A stretch of DNA of 64,000 nt from Oscillospiraceae bacterium (GTDB taxonomy: Bacteria; Bacillota; Clostridia; Oscillospirales; Oscillospiraceae): assembly GCA_022800665.1 (NCBI GenBank), contig JAAWQS010000004.1:1-64000 (forward strand), written 5' to 3'. The notes beneath the pieces are model-generated. The model ran no database searches. It was not told the DNA's origin and was given only the letters and a program-made list of their open reading frames with translations. The translations under genes and the position numbers were made by a program. Shown in pieces: positions 49,119 through 57,567 of the stretch (its first letter is position 1; every line of letters begins with the position of its first letter).

Positions 49119-50111
49119 TTGAACAGTTCCAGCAACGTACGCCGCCGTGCTCAGCAGCTCCGGCGGGAACGGGCCAGAGCGCAGGGACAGACCAACGCAG
49201 GGGTCCTGCGCCTGACTGTCTGCGGCATAATTTTTGTGCTTTTGGTAGCGGTAAAGCTGCTGTTTCCGGAGGCCGTCAGCAATATAGCCCAGTCTGCCGG
49301 GCGGCTCATCGGCAGGGATGCGGATTTCAAAGCGGCCTTTGCAGCGGTAGGCCGGGCCATCAGCGGAGAGGAGCCCGCCGCCGCTTCCCTCCAGGACGCC
49401 TATACCGCCGTCTTCAATCCGTCCCAGCCGGATGCCAGGCCGAAACCGGCGGAGGAACCTTTGGACACACCCGCTCCGCCCACCCAAGTCCAGCCGTCCG
49501 CCCCACAGCCGGCGGTGCAGACGGTCCTGCCGGAGTTGGATGGAAATCCCGCGGTCCAGACATCGCTGCCCCCACCCCCGGCGGAGGCGCTGGACGCCAT
49601 GACGGAAACGGTGGTAGAGCCGCCGTCCGAGCCGGATGACACCACCGCCAGCGAGGCGCTCTCCTATGTCTACACCATGCCCGCCCTGCCGGAAAACGCC
49701 AGTCTGGAGCAGCGGAACCTGGGCTTTGCCTACAGCACTCCCATCCGCGGCGTTCTCAGCTCCTCCTTCGGCTGGCGGGAGCATCCGGTGGAGGGCGGCA
49801 GCAAATTCCACTACGGCGTGGACCTGGCGGCAGACGAGGGGGCGGCAATCGCCGCCTTTGCCGACGGCACGGTCTACGCCACTGGCGAGAGTAGTTCCCT
49901 GGGCCGTTATATCATGCTCCAGCACGAGGGGGGCTATATCACCCTATACGCCCACTGCAGCAAGGTCACGGCCACCGGCGGGCAGGTATCCATGGGGGAT
50001 AAAATCGCGGAGGTAGGCTCCACCGGTCTGGCCACCGGTCCCCACCTGCACTTTGAACTCCACGACGGCAGTCTGTATCTCAATCCGATTTTCTATGTGG
50101 AATTGGGGTAA
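49119..50111 (+). CDS. M23/LytM-domain membrane protein (SpoIVFA/SpoIIQ-like)
   Basis: Single TM, Pro-rich linker, FGWREHPVEGGSKFHYGVDLAADEGAAIAAFADGTVYATG...YITLYAHCSKVTATGGQVSMGDKIAEVGSTGLATGPHLHFEL. Confidence 0.85.
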   Translation: MNSSSNVRRRAQQLRRERARAQGQTNAGVLRLTVCGIIFVLLVAVKLLFPEAVSNIAQSAGRLIGRDADFKAAFAAVGRAISGEEPAAASLQDAYTAVFNPSQPDARPKPAEEPLDTPAPPTQVQPSAPQPAVQTVLPELDGNPAVQTSLPPPPAEALDAMTETVVEPPSEPDDTTASEALSYVYTMPALPENASLEQRNLGFAYSTPIRGVLSSSFGWREHPVEGGSKFHYGVDLAADEGAAIAAFADGTVYATGESSSLGRYIMLQHEGGYITLYAHCSKVTATGGQVSMGDKIAEVGSTGLATGPHLHFELHDGSLYLNPIFYVELG

Positions 50112-50694
50112 GCTGACCGTCACCTGGGGCTTTGGAGCCATGCTGCTGGTGGCGTATCTGGCGGGTGCGGGCAGCGTGCTGCCCCTGGTGATGCTGTCGG
50201 CGGTGTGCCACGAGCTGGGGCACCTGGGCGGACTGCGGCTGGCAGGGGCGGCGGTGGAGCGCGTCCGGCTCACCGCCTTCGGCGCGGAGATCCGGGCGGA
50301 TACCCGCTATCTCCCCTATGGCCGGGAAATTCTGTGTACCCTGGCGGGACCGGCGGTCAACCTGGCGTTGGCCTTGTTGTTCTCCCGTGTGTCGGGGGAA
50401 TACGTGCTGGCCGGGGCAAATCTGCTGCTGGGGTGCTTCAACCTTCTGCCCATGCCCTCTCTGGACGGCGGTCGGGTCCTGTATCTGCTGGCGAGCTGGC
50501 TGGCGGACCCCATGCTGGCGGACCGCGTGTGCCGTCCGGTGGGTTTGGGCTGCTCCGTCCTCCTCACCGCCGCCGCCTTGGCGCTGACGCTCTGGCACGG
50601 CGCGGGACTGTTTCTTCTCCTGGGCGCGGCGGGTACGCTGCTCCCCCAGACGGTCCTCGCCGGACGGGGACAATACACTTATGATACTGTATGA
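50095..50694 (+). CDS. M50 site-2 protease (SpoIVFB-like)
   Basis: HELGH zinc motif and NLLPMPSLDGGRVL; overlaps the M23 ORF by 17 bp. Confidence 0.82.
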   Translation: MWNWGKLTVTWGFGAMLLVAYLAGAGSVLPLVMLSAVCHELGHLGGLRLAGAAVERVRLTAFGAEIRADTRYLPYGREILCTLAGPAVNLALALLFSRVSGEYVLAGANLLLGCFNLLPMPSLDGGRVLYLLASWLADPMLADRVCRPVGLGCSVLLTAAALALTLWHGAGLFLLLGAAGTLLPQTVLAGRGQYTYDTV

Positions 50695-50708
50695 CGAGGT
50701 AACTGCGT

Positions 50709-52166
50709 ATGGAATCCATTTGGCATCAAACGGCAAAATTCGCCCCCTGTCCCCCCTTGTCCGGGGACCTGAAAGCAGAGGCGGCGGTAATTGGCGGCGG
50801 TCTGGCGGGAATCCTGACCGCCGCGTTTCTGACGGAGGCAGGGGTGTCCACAGTGGTTCTGGAGGCTAACCGGACAGGGTTCGGTCAGACCGGCAATACC
50901 ACCGCAAAGGTGACAGCCCAGCACGGGGCCATATACCGGCAGCTGGAATCCGCCCACGGCGCAGAGACGGCCCGCCTGTACGCCCAGGCCCAGCAGGAGG
51001 CGGTGGAGGACTACCAGCGGCTGATTGCGGACCGGCGCATCTCCTGCGGCTGGGAGCGTCTGCCCGCCTATCTCTACTCCATGGAGGAGGAGAACGTCCT
51101 GGATGATGAATACGCCGCGGAAAAACGGGCCGGGCTGCCGGTTGAGCTGACAGTGGAAACCGGCCTGCCGTTCCCGGTGAAAAAGGCGGTGCGGTGCGAC
51201 CGGCAGGCCCAGTTCCACCCGCTGCGGCTGCTCTACTACCTGGCGGACGGCCTGACCATCTATGAGAAAACCCGTGTGCTGGAGGCGGAGGGCGACACCC
51301 TGCGCACGGAGCATGGAACAGTTCGGGCGCAGCACATTGTGTTTGCCTGCCACTTCCCTTTTGTCAACGTGCCGGGGTACTATTTCATGCGTATGCACCA
51401 GGAGCGCAGCTATGTGGCGGCGGCAGGCGCGGCAAAGCTGCCGGGGATGTATTACAGCGTAGACGAGGGTGGACTGTCCCTGCGCAGCGCAGGGGAGCTG
51501 CTGCTGGCTGGCGGCGGCGCCCACCGTACCGGAGAAAACCGCGGCGGCGGGAAGTACGAGGCCCTGACCCGCTCTGCCGCCCTGCTCCTGCCGGGCCTGC
51601 AGCCTCTCCTGCACTGGTCCGCGCAGGACTGCATGACCTTGGACGGAATCCCCTATATCGGGCAATTTTCCGCCAATACCCCCCACTGGTACGCTGTTAC
51701 CGGCTTCGGCAAATGGGGGATGACGTCCGCCATGGCCGGCGCGAAGCTGCTCTGCGGCCTGATTCTGGGCAGGGAACCCGCCTTTGCCGGTCTGTTCTCC
51801 CCCCAGCGGTTTACGCCTGCCGCATCTGCCGCCGCGCTGGCGGAAAACAGCGTCCATGCGGTGCGGGACCTGAGCCGGAAGCTGCTGGCTCCAGCCCGCG
51901 GCGCAGCTGTGTCGCTGCCGCCGGACCACGGCGGCGTGGTGGAGCTGGGCGGGGAAAAGGTGGGCGTATATAAAGCCCTGGACGGTACGCTGTATGCGGT
52001 GGATGTGCGCTGTCCCCATATGGGGTGTCAGCTGGAGTGGAACCCGGATGAAAAAAGCTGGGACTGCCCCTGCCACGGCTCCCGGTTTGACCGGTATGGG
52101 AAGCTCCTGGACGGTCCCGCACAGATGGGGCTGGACGCGGCCCGGCAGGAGGAAAAGAGGGGCTGA
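50709..52166 (+). CDS. FAD-dependent oxidoreductase with C-terminal Rieske [2Fe-2S] domain
   Basis: AAVIGGGLAGILTAAFLTEAGVSTVVLEAN; C-terminal CPHMGCQLEW...CPCHGSRFDRYGKLLDGPA. Confidence 0.93.
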   Translation: MESIWHQTAKFAPCPPLSGDLKAEAAVIGGGLAGILTAAFLTEAGVSTVVLEANRTGFGQTGNTTAKVTAQHGAIYRQLESAHGAETARLYAQAQQEAVEDYQRLIADRRISCGWERLPAYLYSMEEENVLDDEYAAEKRAGLPVELTVETGLPFPVKKAVRCDRQAQFHPLRLLYYLADGLTIYEKTRVLEAEGDTLRTEHGTVRAQHIVFACHFPFVNVPGYYFMRMHQERSYVAAAGAAKLPGMYYSVDEGGLSLRSAGELLLAGGGAHRTGENRGGGKYEALTRSAALLLPGLQPLLHWSAQDCMTLDGIPYIGQFSANTPHWYAVTGFGKWGMTSAMAGAKLLCGLILGREPAFAGLFSPQRFTPAASAAALAENSVHAVRDLSRKLLAPARGAAVSLPPDHGGVVELGGEKVGVYKALDGTLYAVDVRCPHMGCQLEWNPDEKSWDCPCHGSRFDRYGKLLDGPAQMGLDAARQEEKRG

Positions 52167-52184
52167 CCGGTTGGTCAGCCCCTC
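52157..52184. terminator. Hairpin terminator between convergent genes
   Basis: GAGGGGCTGACC-GGTT-GGTCAGCCCCTC. Confidence 0.7.
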
Positions 52185-52199
52185 CAGTGATTCCCTTGT

Positions 52200-53672
52200 C
52201 TATGGCTGCGCCGCCCGCCAGGCGGACACGCTCCAGGAGGTCCAGCTTTCGCAGTCCGCCGCCGCGTCCTCCTGCACCCACGGGAGGATATCCGGGTCCG
52301 TCAGATGCTCTGCCAGTATGGTCAGACCGTCGTACCCGCTGCGGTGGTAAAGCAAATCCTCTACCGCACTGTAGGCCAGCCGGCCTCCCTCCACCTGCCG
52401 GACGTTATACCGGCTGACAAGCGCGTCTGCATTACAGTAGTTCAGCAGCAGCCACCAAGCCAGAGCGGCAGGCGCGGCAGTCCGGAAAAACATAAAGTCC
52501 TTCTTCCAGATTTTCCGCACCGTCAGACCCAGGAAAACGGCCAGAATCACCATTCCCCAATAGGTCAGCAGACGCTTAAAGGACAGCCCGTAAGCGGACA
52601 CATACAGCGTCATCCGCCATGCGGCGGACAGCAGCAGCACCCCCGTCAGCATGACCAGAGCCGTGGACAGGACTTGCAGCCGCTTATCCCTCCGGCAGAG
52701 CCAGATCACCGCCAGAATCAGCGCGATATTCACGCCCGCCAGGCCCACCAGCTGGAAGAAACCGCTGCGGGCGTACTCCGCAAAGCTGATGCCTGCCCGC
52801 TGTAAATAGGTCTGATCTCCGAACAGGGCCACCCCCTGTACGGTCAGGAAGAAGATATACAGCGTATCCAGCGCACCCAGCAGAATCACGGCGGGCAGGA
52901 CTTCCAGCTCCTTCATGCCTTTTTTCTCCTGAGGCTTTGCCTCGGTATGCGCGGCAAAATACAGCAGGGAAAACAGGAACGGCATTCCGCACGCCGCCAG
53001 AATCAGCCGCAGGACCACCTGTCCGAAATGGCGTTCCAGCCAGGCAATCGCGTCCCCGGCCACCAGGGCAAACAGCGCGTCCGCGTCCATCAGCACGATT
53101 GTCACCACCCACAGCAGGGGCAACGTCACGCCCACCCCGGCCAACGCCGGGAACCAGCGGCTGAACCCCTGTCTGGATTTCAAAGACCGCACGGTATCCG
53201 CAATTGCGCCGCAGCGGACAAACGGGCCGCACACCAGCAGGAGCAGCCGCTCCAGCAGCATCCCCGCCCTGTGCCACGGCAGGCGGGTCCCGCCGCACAG
53301 CTCCCAGGTGTGGACGGCTATCAGCAGGAGCAACACCCACCGGTTCCACAGGCGGAACCACTGATTGGAAAAAATCGTGAAGGTCAACGCCAGCAGGACC
53401 ACCGCGCCCATGAGAACACGGTTTACGCTCCGCTGCATTCCACCGGTCCCCCGGTAGCAAAACAACACCCCATACCACCCGGCGGCCAACACCGTGACGC
53501 CGAACCCCTGGCACCGGATTCCCCGCCGGTCCAGACAGAAGCTGACAAACAAATAGGCCAGCAGTAAGGACAGCGGCAGCAGACGCCGCTCCCGCCGGTC
53601 CGCCGCCCAGGGCTTCCGGGCCGGACGCGCAGGCTGCTGAACCTCAGATGCCGGATTCACCGGTTGTTCCAT
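52200..53672 (-). CDS. DUF4173/DUF4153-like multi-TM protein
   Basis: About 12 predicted TM segments; LDTLYIFFLTVQGVALFG...SFAEYARSGFFQLVGLAGVNIALILAV. Confidence 0.7.
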   Translation of the reverse strand: MEQPVNPASEVQQPARPARKPWAADRRERRLLPLSLLLAYLFVSFCLDRRGIRCQGFGVTVLAAGWYGVLFCYRGTGGMQRSVNRVLMGAVVLLALTFTIFSNQWFRLWNRWVLLLLIAVHTWELCGGTRLPWHRAGMLLERLLLLVCGPFVRCGAIADTVRSLKSRQGFSRWFPALAGVGVTLPLLWVVTIVLMDADALFALVAGDAIAWLERHFGQVVLRLILAACGMPFLFSLLYFAAHTEAKPQEKKGMKELEVLPAVILLGALDTLYIFFLTVQGVALFGDQTYLQRAGISFAEYARSGFFQLVGLAGVNIALILAVIWLCRRDKRLQVLSTALVMLTGVLLLSAAWRMTLYVSAYGLSFKRLLTYWGMVILAVFLGLTVRKIWKKDFMFFRTAAPAALAWWLLLNYCNADALVSRYNVRQVEGGRLAYSAVEDLLYHRSGYDGLTILAEHLTDPDILPWVQEDAAADCESWTSWSVSAWRAAQP

Positions 53673-53697
53673 CTCTTCATTCTCCTTTCACTGCTTT

Positions 53698-54102
53698 TCA
53701 TCCTGTCTCCCCCTGTTCCAACAAATCATCCAGCAACTCCGTATCAACTCTGTAAATTCCTTGATACGGCTGCTCCAGGAGTGTCTTCCCCCTCTCCTGG
53801 TACAGAAACACAACGCTTGTGCCGCCCTGTGAAAATTCAAAATCTATTTGCAGGACATCCTCTGCCAGCGGCCTGTCATGGATACTCATACCGCCGGTAT
53901 CCCGCGCCCTGCCCATCCTTTGCAGCAGCTCCGTGATCTCCCCCGCGTCCTCTACCGCCAGGGATATCCCGCCGCCAGTAACGGTGACTTTCTCCACATC
54001 GCCTGCATCCGGCAGGACAATCCTGTTTCGCACCGCGCCGCAGGCGGCCAGCAGGCAAACCGAAACCAGCGATATGCAAAAAATCCACTTCAGCTTACTC
54101 AT
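53698..54102 (-). CDS. Small lipoprotein
   Basis: Signal peptide with lipobox LLAAC; DUF5301-like body (uncertain). Confidence 0.6.
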   Translation of the reverse strand: MSKLKWIFCISLVSVCLLAACGAVRNRIVLPDAGDVEKVTVTGGGISLAVEDAGEITELLQRMGRARDTGGMSIHDRPLAEDVLQIDFEFSQGGTSVVFLYQERGKTLLEQPYQGIYRVDTELLDDLLEQGETG

Positions 54103-54314
54103 GACCCCTCTTCCTCCACATACTCCAGGATATCTCCCGGTTGGCAGTCCAGGGCCTTGCAAATGGCCTCCAGTGTGGAGAACCGCACCGCCTTCGCCTT
54201 GTTTGTCTTCAGAACCGACAGATTGGCAATGGTCACATCCACCTGCTCCGAGAGCTGGCTGAGGGACATTTTCCGTCTGGCGAGCATCACGTCCAAATTC
54301 ACAATAATCGGCAT
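54099..54314 (-). CDS. XRE-family helix-turn-helix regulator
   Basis: MPIIVNLDVMLARRKMSLSQLSEQVDVTIANLSVLKTNKAKAVRFSTLEAICKALDCQPGDILEY. Confidence 0.92.
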   Translation of the reverse strand: MPIIVNLDVMLARRKMSLSQLSEQVDVTIANLSVLKTNKAKAVRFSTLEAICKALDCQPGDILEYVEEEGS

Positions 54315-54327
54315 ACAGCTCCCCTCC

Positions 54328-54804
54328 TCAAATGGTCAGGTCGTTTTCCGCCTTCAGGTCAGCGGCCTTGAGTACCAGGTGGGACAGGAGGAACGCCGCC
54401 AGCGCGATCCCCAGGCCTGCCACGCACACGACAGTCCCCAGCAGCCAGATAGGCGAACCGGCGATAATCTCCAGCGTCACCGTACCTACCGCACAGTAAG
54501 CGGTGTCCACCAGCGCACAGACGCCGATCCCGCTGAGCCAGCGGGCGTTTTGGTAACAGAAAGAGTTATCCCGCCCGATCTCCGTGCAGATTCTCCAGAA
54601 CAACGCCAACGCTATGGCAATCGGGACTGCGCTGAGGCTGATGGCGATAATTCCCGGCGTCACCAGCCAGCTCAGCTCCGGCATCTCCATTCCAATCTCC
54701 CGTATCCGGCTGGGGAACAGCTTCCCATAGTACACAGCGGCCATCACCGCAAGAAATACGATCACGCCTTTCAGCGTCCGCACCAGTCCAACTCGTTTCA
54801 TCAC
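54328..54804 (-). CDS. DUF2975 membrane protein
   Basis: Four TM segments with the usual XRE partner downstream. Confidence 0.75.
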   Translation of the reverse strand: MMKRVGLVRTLKGVIVFLAVMAAVYYGKLFPSRIREIGMEMPELSWLVTPGIIAISLSAVPIAIALALFWRICTEIGRDNSFCYQNARWLSGIGVCALVDTAYCAVGTVTLEIIAGSPIWLLGTVVCVAGLGIALAAFLLSHLVLKAADLKAENDLTI

Positions 54805-54893
54805 GATTCCCTCCTTGTTGATATGCCCACATCTTACCAGATGATTTTCTGTTTGTCAATATATTTTTATCGTTTATCAATAAAATTATTCTC

Positions 54894-54922
54894 TTTACCA
54901 AAAGCCTTCCCTGTGCTATAAT
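54894..54922 (+). promoter_or_regulatory. SigmaA promoter of mtnN-luxS
   Basis: TTTACC - 17 bp - TATAAT. Confidence 0.65.
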
Positions 54923-54953
54923 AGGTGCGATAACATCGACAGGGGGATTACCT

Positions 54954-55640
54954 ATGCAAATCGGACTTGCTTACGCCATGAGCGGTGAGATCGAAAGCAT
55001 CCTGAAAAACACCAACGCCCAGCTGCTGGAAACCGTCAGCGGCGTACCGGTCTACGAGATTGAGCCGGGCATCCTGGCCTATGCCGGGGGCATCGGCAAG
55101 GTCAACGCCGCCATGAGCGCGCAGCTCTTTATTGACCGCTATCATCCCGATTGGATCGTCAACGCCGGGGTGGCGGGGAGCTTCCTGGACCTGCCCATCG
55201 GCACGGTGGTCCTGGCGGACAGCTTCGTACAGCACGACGTGGACACCTCCGCAATCGGCGACCCGGTGGGCCTGGTGTCCACGGTGAACCGGGTGGAGTT
55301 TCCCACCGACGGTCTGGAACAGGCGGAAGCAATCCTGAACCGGCTGGGCGCAGCCCATAGGACCGGGCGCGTCGCTACCGGCGAGGTCTTCATGACCAAG
55401 GGAGCGCGGGCGGACTGGATTGCAGAGACCTTCGGCGCAATGCTCTGCGAGATGGAGGGCGGCGCGGTTGCGCAGGTGTGCCTGCGCAGCGGGGTGAAGT
55501 TCACTGCGCTGAAGTCTGTGTCGGACCGGCTCTGCCAGGACAACAACGCCGGGGAATATTTCAATTTCGGCGAAGCCATGGCAAAATTGAATACCATCGT
55601 ACTGCCCTTCGCCCAAGAGCTGCTGAAACAAACGACATAA
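54954..55640 (+). CDS. mtnN: 5'-methylthioadenosine/S-adenosylhomocysteine nucleosidase
   Basis: GIGKVNAAMSAQLFIDRYHPDWIVNAGVAGSF...CEMEGGAVAQVC...KSVSDR. Confidence 0.93.
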   Translation: MQIGLAYAMSGEIESILKNTNAQLLETVSGVPVYEIEPGILAYAGGIGKVNAAMSAQLFIDRYHPDWIVNAGVAGSFLDLPIGTVVLADSFVQHDVDTSAIGDPVGLVSTVNRVEFPTDGLEQAEAILNRLGAAHRTGRVATGEVFMTKGARADWIAETFGAMLCEMEGGAVAQVCLRSGVKFTALKSVSDRLCQDNNAGEYFNFGEAMAKLNTIVLPFAQELLKQTT

Positions 55641-55653
55641 AAGGAGAAAAGAT

Positions 55654-56115
55654 ATGGAACGTATTGCCAGTTTCCAGGTGGACCACAATACCCTCAGCCC
55701 CGGACTCTACCTCTCCCGCCGGGACGGCGGCGTTGTCACCTTTGACCTGCGCTTTAAGAAGCCCAACACCGGCGACCTGCTGACCAATGCGGAGATGCAC
55801 TCTGTGGAGCACATCATCGCCACCCTTCTGCGCAATGGCCGCGCCAAGGACGCCGTCATCTATTTTGGCCCCATGGGCTGTCAGACCGGATTCTATCTGC
55901 TGTTTGACGGCGGGCAGCTCAGTTTGTCCGACGGCGTGGAGCTGGTGAAGGAGACCTTTGCCGCCGGGGCCGCGTTTGATGGGCCGATGCCCGGCAAGAG
56001 CGCGGCTGAGTGCGGGAATTACATCAATCTGGACGTCGCGCTGGCAAAGAAGCAGTGCGCTTATTACGCGGAAGTCATCCGGGATTGGAACGAGGAGCGG
56101 CTGGCGTATCAGTAA
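55654..56115 (+). CDS. luxS: S-ribosylhomocysteine lyase
   Basis: FDLRFKKPNTG...MHSVEHIIATLLRN...FGPMGCQTGFYLL...AAECGNYINLDV. Confidence 0.95.
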   Translation: MERIASFQVDHNTLSPGLYLSRRDGGVVTFDLRFKKPNTGDLLTNAEMHSVEHIIATLLRNGRAKDAVIYFGPMGCQTGFYLLFDGGQLSLSDGVELVKETFAAGAAFDGPMPGKSAAECGNYINLDVALAKKQCAYYAEVIRDWNEERLAYQ

Positions 56116-56123
56116 CGGCATAC

Positions 56124-56164
56124 AAAATATCCCGGAAGCGCAGACGCCGCTTCCGGGATATTTT
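56124..56164. terminator. Bidirectional terminator between luxS and the MATE gene
   Basis: 17-bp perfect arms AAAATATCCCGGAAGCG / CGCTTCCGGGATATTTT. Confidence 0.9.
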
Positions 56165-56170
56165 TCGTCT

Positions 56171-57550
56171 TTATGAACTTTTTGCAGCAGCAATATTGCG
56201 CATCACCCCAAAATAGCTGGGAATCAGGATTACGTCCGCACCGGCCCAGGCCAGGATTTCCGCGTACAGGATGCCGTCCTCTCCCAGCAAGGCCGGTAAA
56301 AGCAGCGCCGCGCCGGTCCGCATGACAAATTCCGCCAGACCGGACACCATGGGCAGCGCCGTGTTTCCCATGCCCTGGATACAGCTTCTGGTCAGATGCA
56401 GGACGTACAGCACCGGCAGGCAGATTGCCATAATAGTAAGATAGCGGTACCCAACCGCCAACGCCCTTACCGTCTCCCCTGTGTCTTCGGGCAGGAACCA
56501 CGCCAGCATCCACTGTCCAAAAGCCAGCATAGCCGCCGCAATGACCACCGATGTAATCAGAGCGATGACCAGACCGGCCCGGATTCCCTCCGAGATGCGG
56601 CGCAGCTTACCCGCCCCCAGGTTCTGCCCGGTGTATGTGGTCATGGCGTAGCCGTAGGAGGTCGCCGCCACCTCCAGTACGCCATAGAGTTTGTTGGTTG
56701 CGGTAAAACCGGCGATAAACGGGACGTCAAAGCCATTGACAATGGTCTGTGTAATCATGCCGCCAATGGCGATGACCGTATTCTGAAACGCCATAGGGGA
56801 CCCCAGCATCATCAGCCGCCCGCACAGCGCAGCCCGGATTTCCCAGTCCTCCCGGCGGATGCGCAGCGCATCAATATGGCAGATATGCCAGATGCAGTAA
56901 GCCGCCGAGAGGCACTGGGCAATTATGGTCGCCGCCGCCGCGCCCCGCACCCCCCAGCCGAATCCTATCACAAACAGCAGGTCCAGCGCAACGTTGGTCA
57001 GCGACGCAATCACCATTGCAAGCAGCGGCGTACGGCTGTTGCCCAGGGAGCGCAGGATGGACGCCGCCAGATTGTAGGCCATCACCACCGGCAGGCCCCC
57101 GAACATAATCCGCAGATAGGCCATGGAAATGGGGCGGATTTCCTCCGGGACCTTCAGCAGCGTCACCGCAGGCCCGGCAAGGACCTCGCTGGCGGCGGTC
57201 AAAGCCGCGCCGCACAGAACCGCCAGAAAAATGGCGTTGGTCATGGTGCGGCGCAGTTTTTCATACTGCCCCGCACCAAAATTCTGGGCCATCAGGATAG
57301 AAAAGCCCTGGGTAAAGCCCTGAACCGCACCCAGGGTCATCCAGTTCAGCCAGTCCACCGCACCCAGCGCAGCCAGTGCGCCGATGCCCAGCGCCTTCCC
57401 TACAACCGCCGTATCGACTACGGTATACATCTGCTGGAAGATGTTTCCGGCCATCAGGGGCAGGGAGAAAAAGAGCAGCAGTGTCCATGGATTCCCGGTG
57501 GTGTGGTCGCTGGTGTGCACCCATTTTTTCAGTCCGGACTGTACCTTCAT
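56171..57550 (-). CDS. MATE family efflux transporter
   Basis: NPWTLLLFFSLPLMAGNIFQQMYTVVDTAVVGKALG...ILRSLGNSRTPLLAM. Confidence 0.94.
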   Translation of the reverse strand: MKVQSGLKKWVHTSDHTTGNPWTLLLFFSLPLMAGNIFQQMYTVVDTAVVGKALGIGALAALGAVDWLNWMTLGAVQGFTQGFSILMAQNFGAGQYEKLRRTMTNAIFLAVLCGAALTAASEVLAGPAVTLLKVPEEIRPISMAYLRIMFGGLPVVMAYNLAASILRSLGNSRTPLLAMVIASLTNVALDLLFVIGFGWGVRGAAAATIIAQCLSAAYCIWHICHIDALRIRREDWEIRAALCGRLMMLGSPMAFQNTVIAIGGMITQTIVNGFDVPFIAGFTATNKLYGVLEVAATSYGYAMTTYTGQNLGAGKLRRISEGIRAGLVIALITSVVIAAAMLAFGQWMLAWFLPEDTGETVRALAVGYRYLTIMAICLPVLYVLHLTRSCIQGMGNTALPMVSGLAEFVMRTGAALLLPALLGEDGILYAEILAWAGADVILIPSYFGVMRNIAAAKSS

Positions 57551-57567
57551 TGATCTGTCTCCATCTC

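Noticed and set aside
48948-49925. N-terminal extension of the MATE ORF 47574-49925
   Set aside because: Antisense to the M23 gene; the MATE N-terminus begins at 48947.
54815-54893. Repeated TTATYGATAA-like elements upstream of the DUF2975-XRE pair as an operator
   Set aside because: AT-rich stretch gives imperfect matches only; too weak to claim without comparison.
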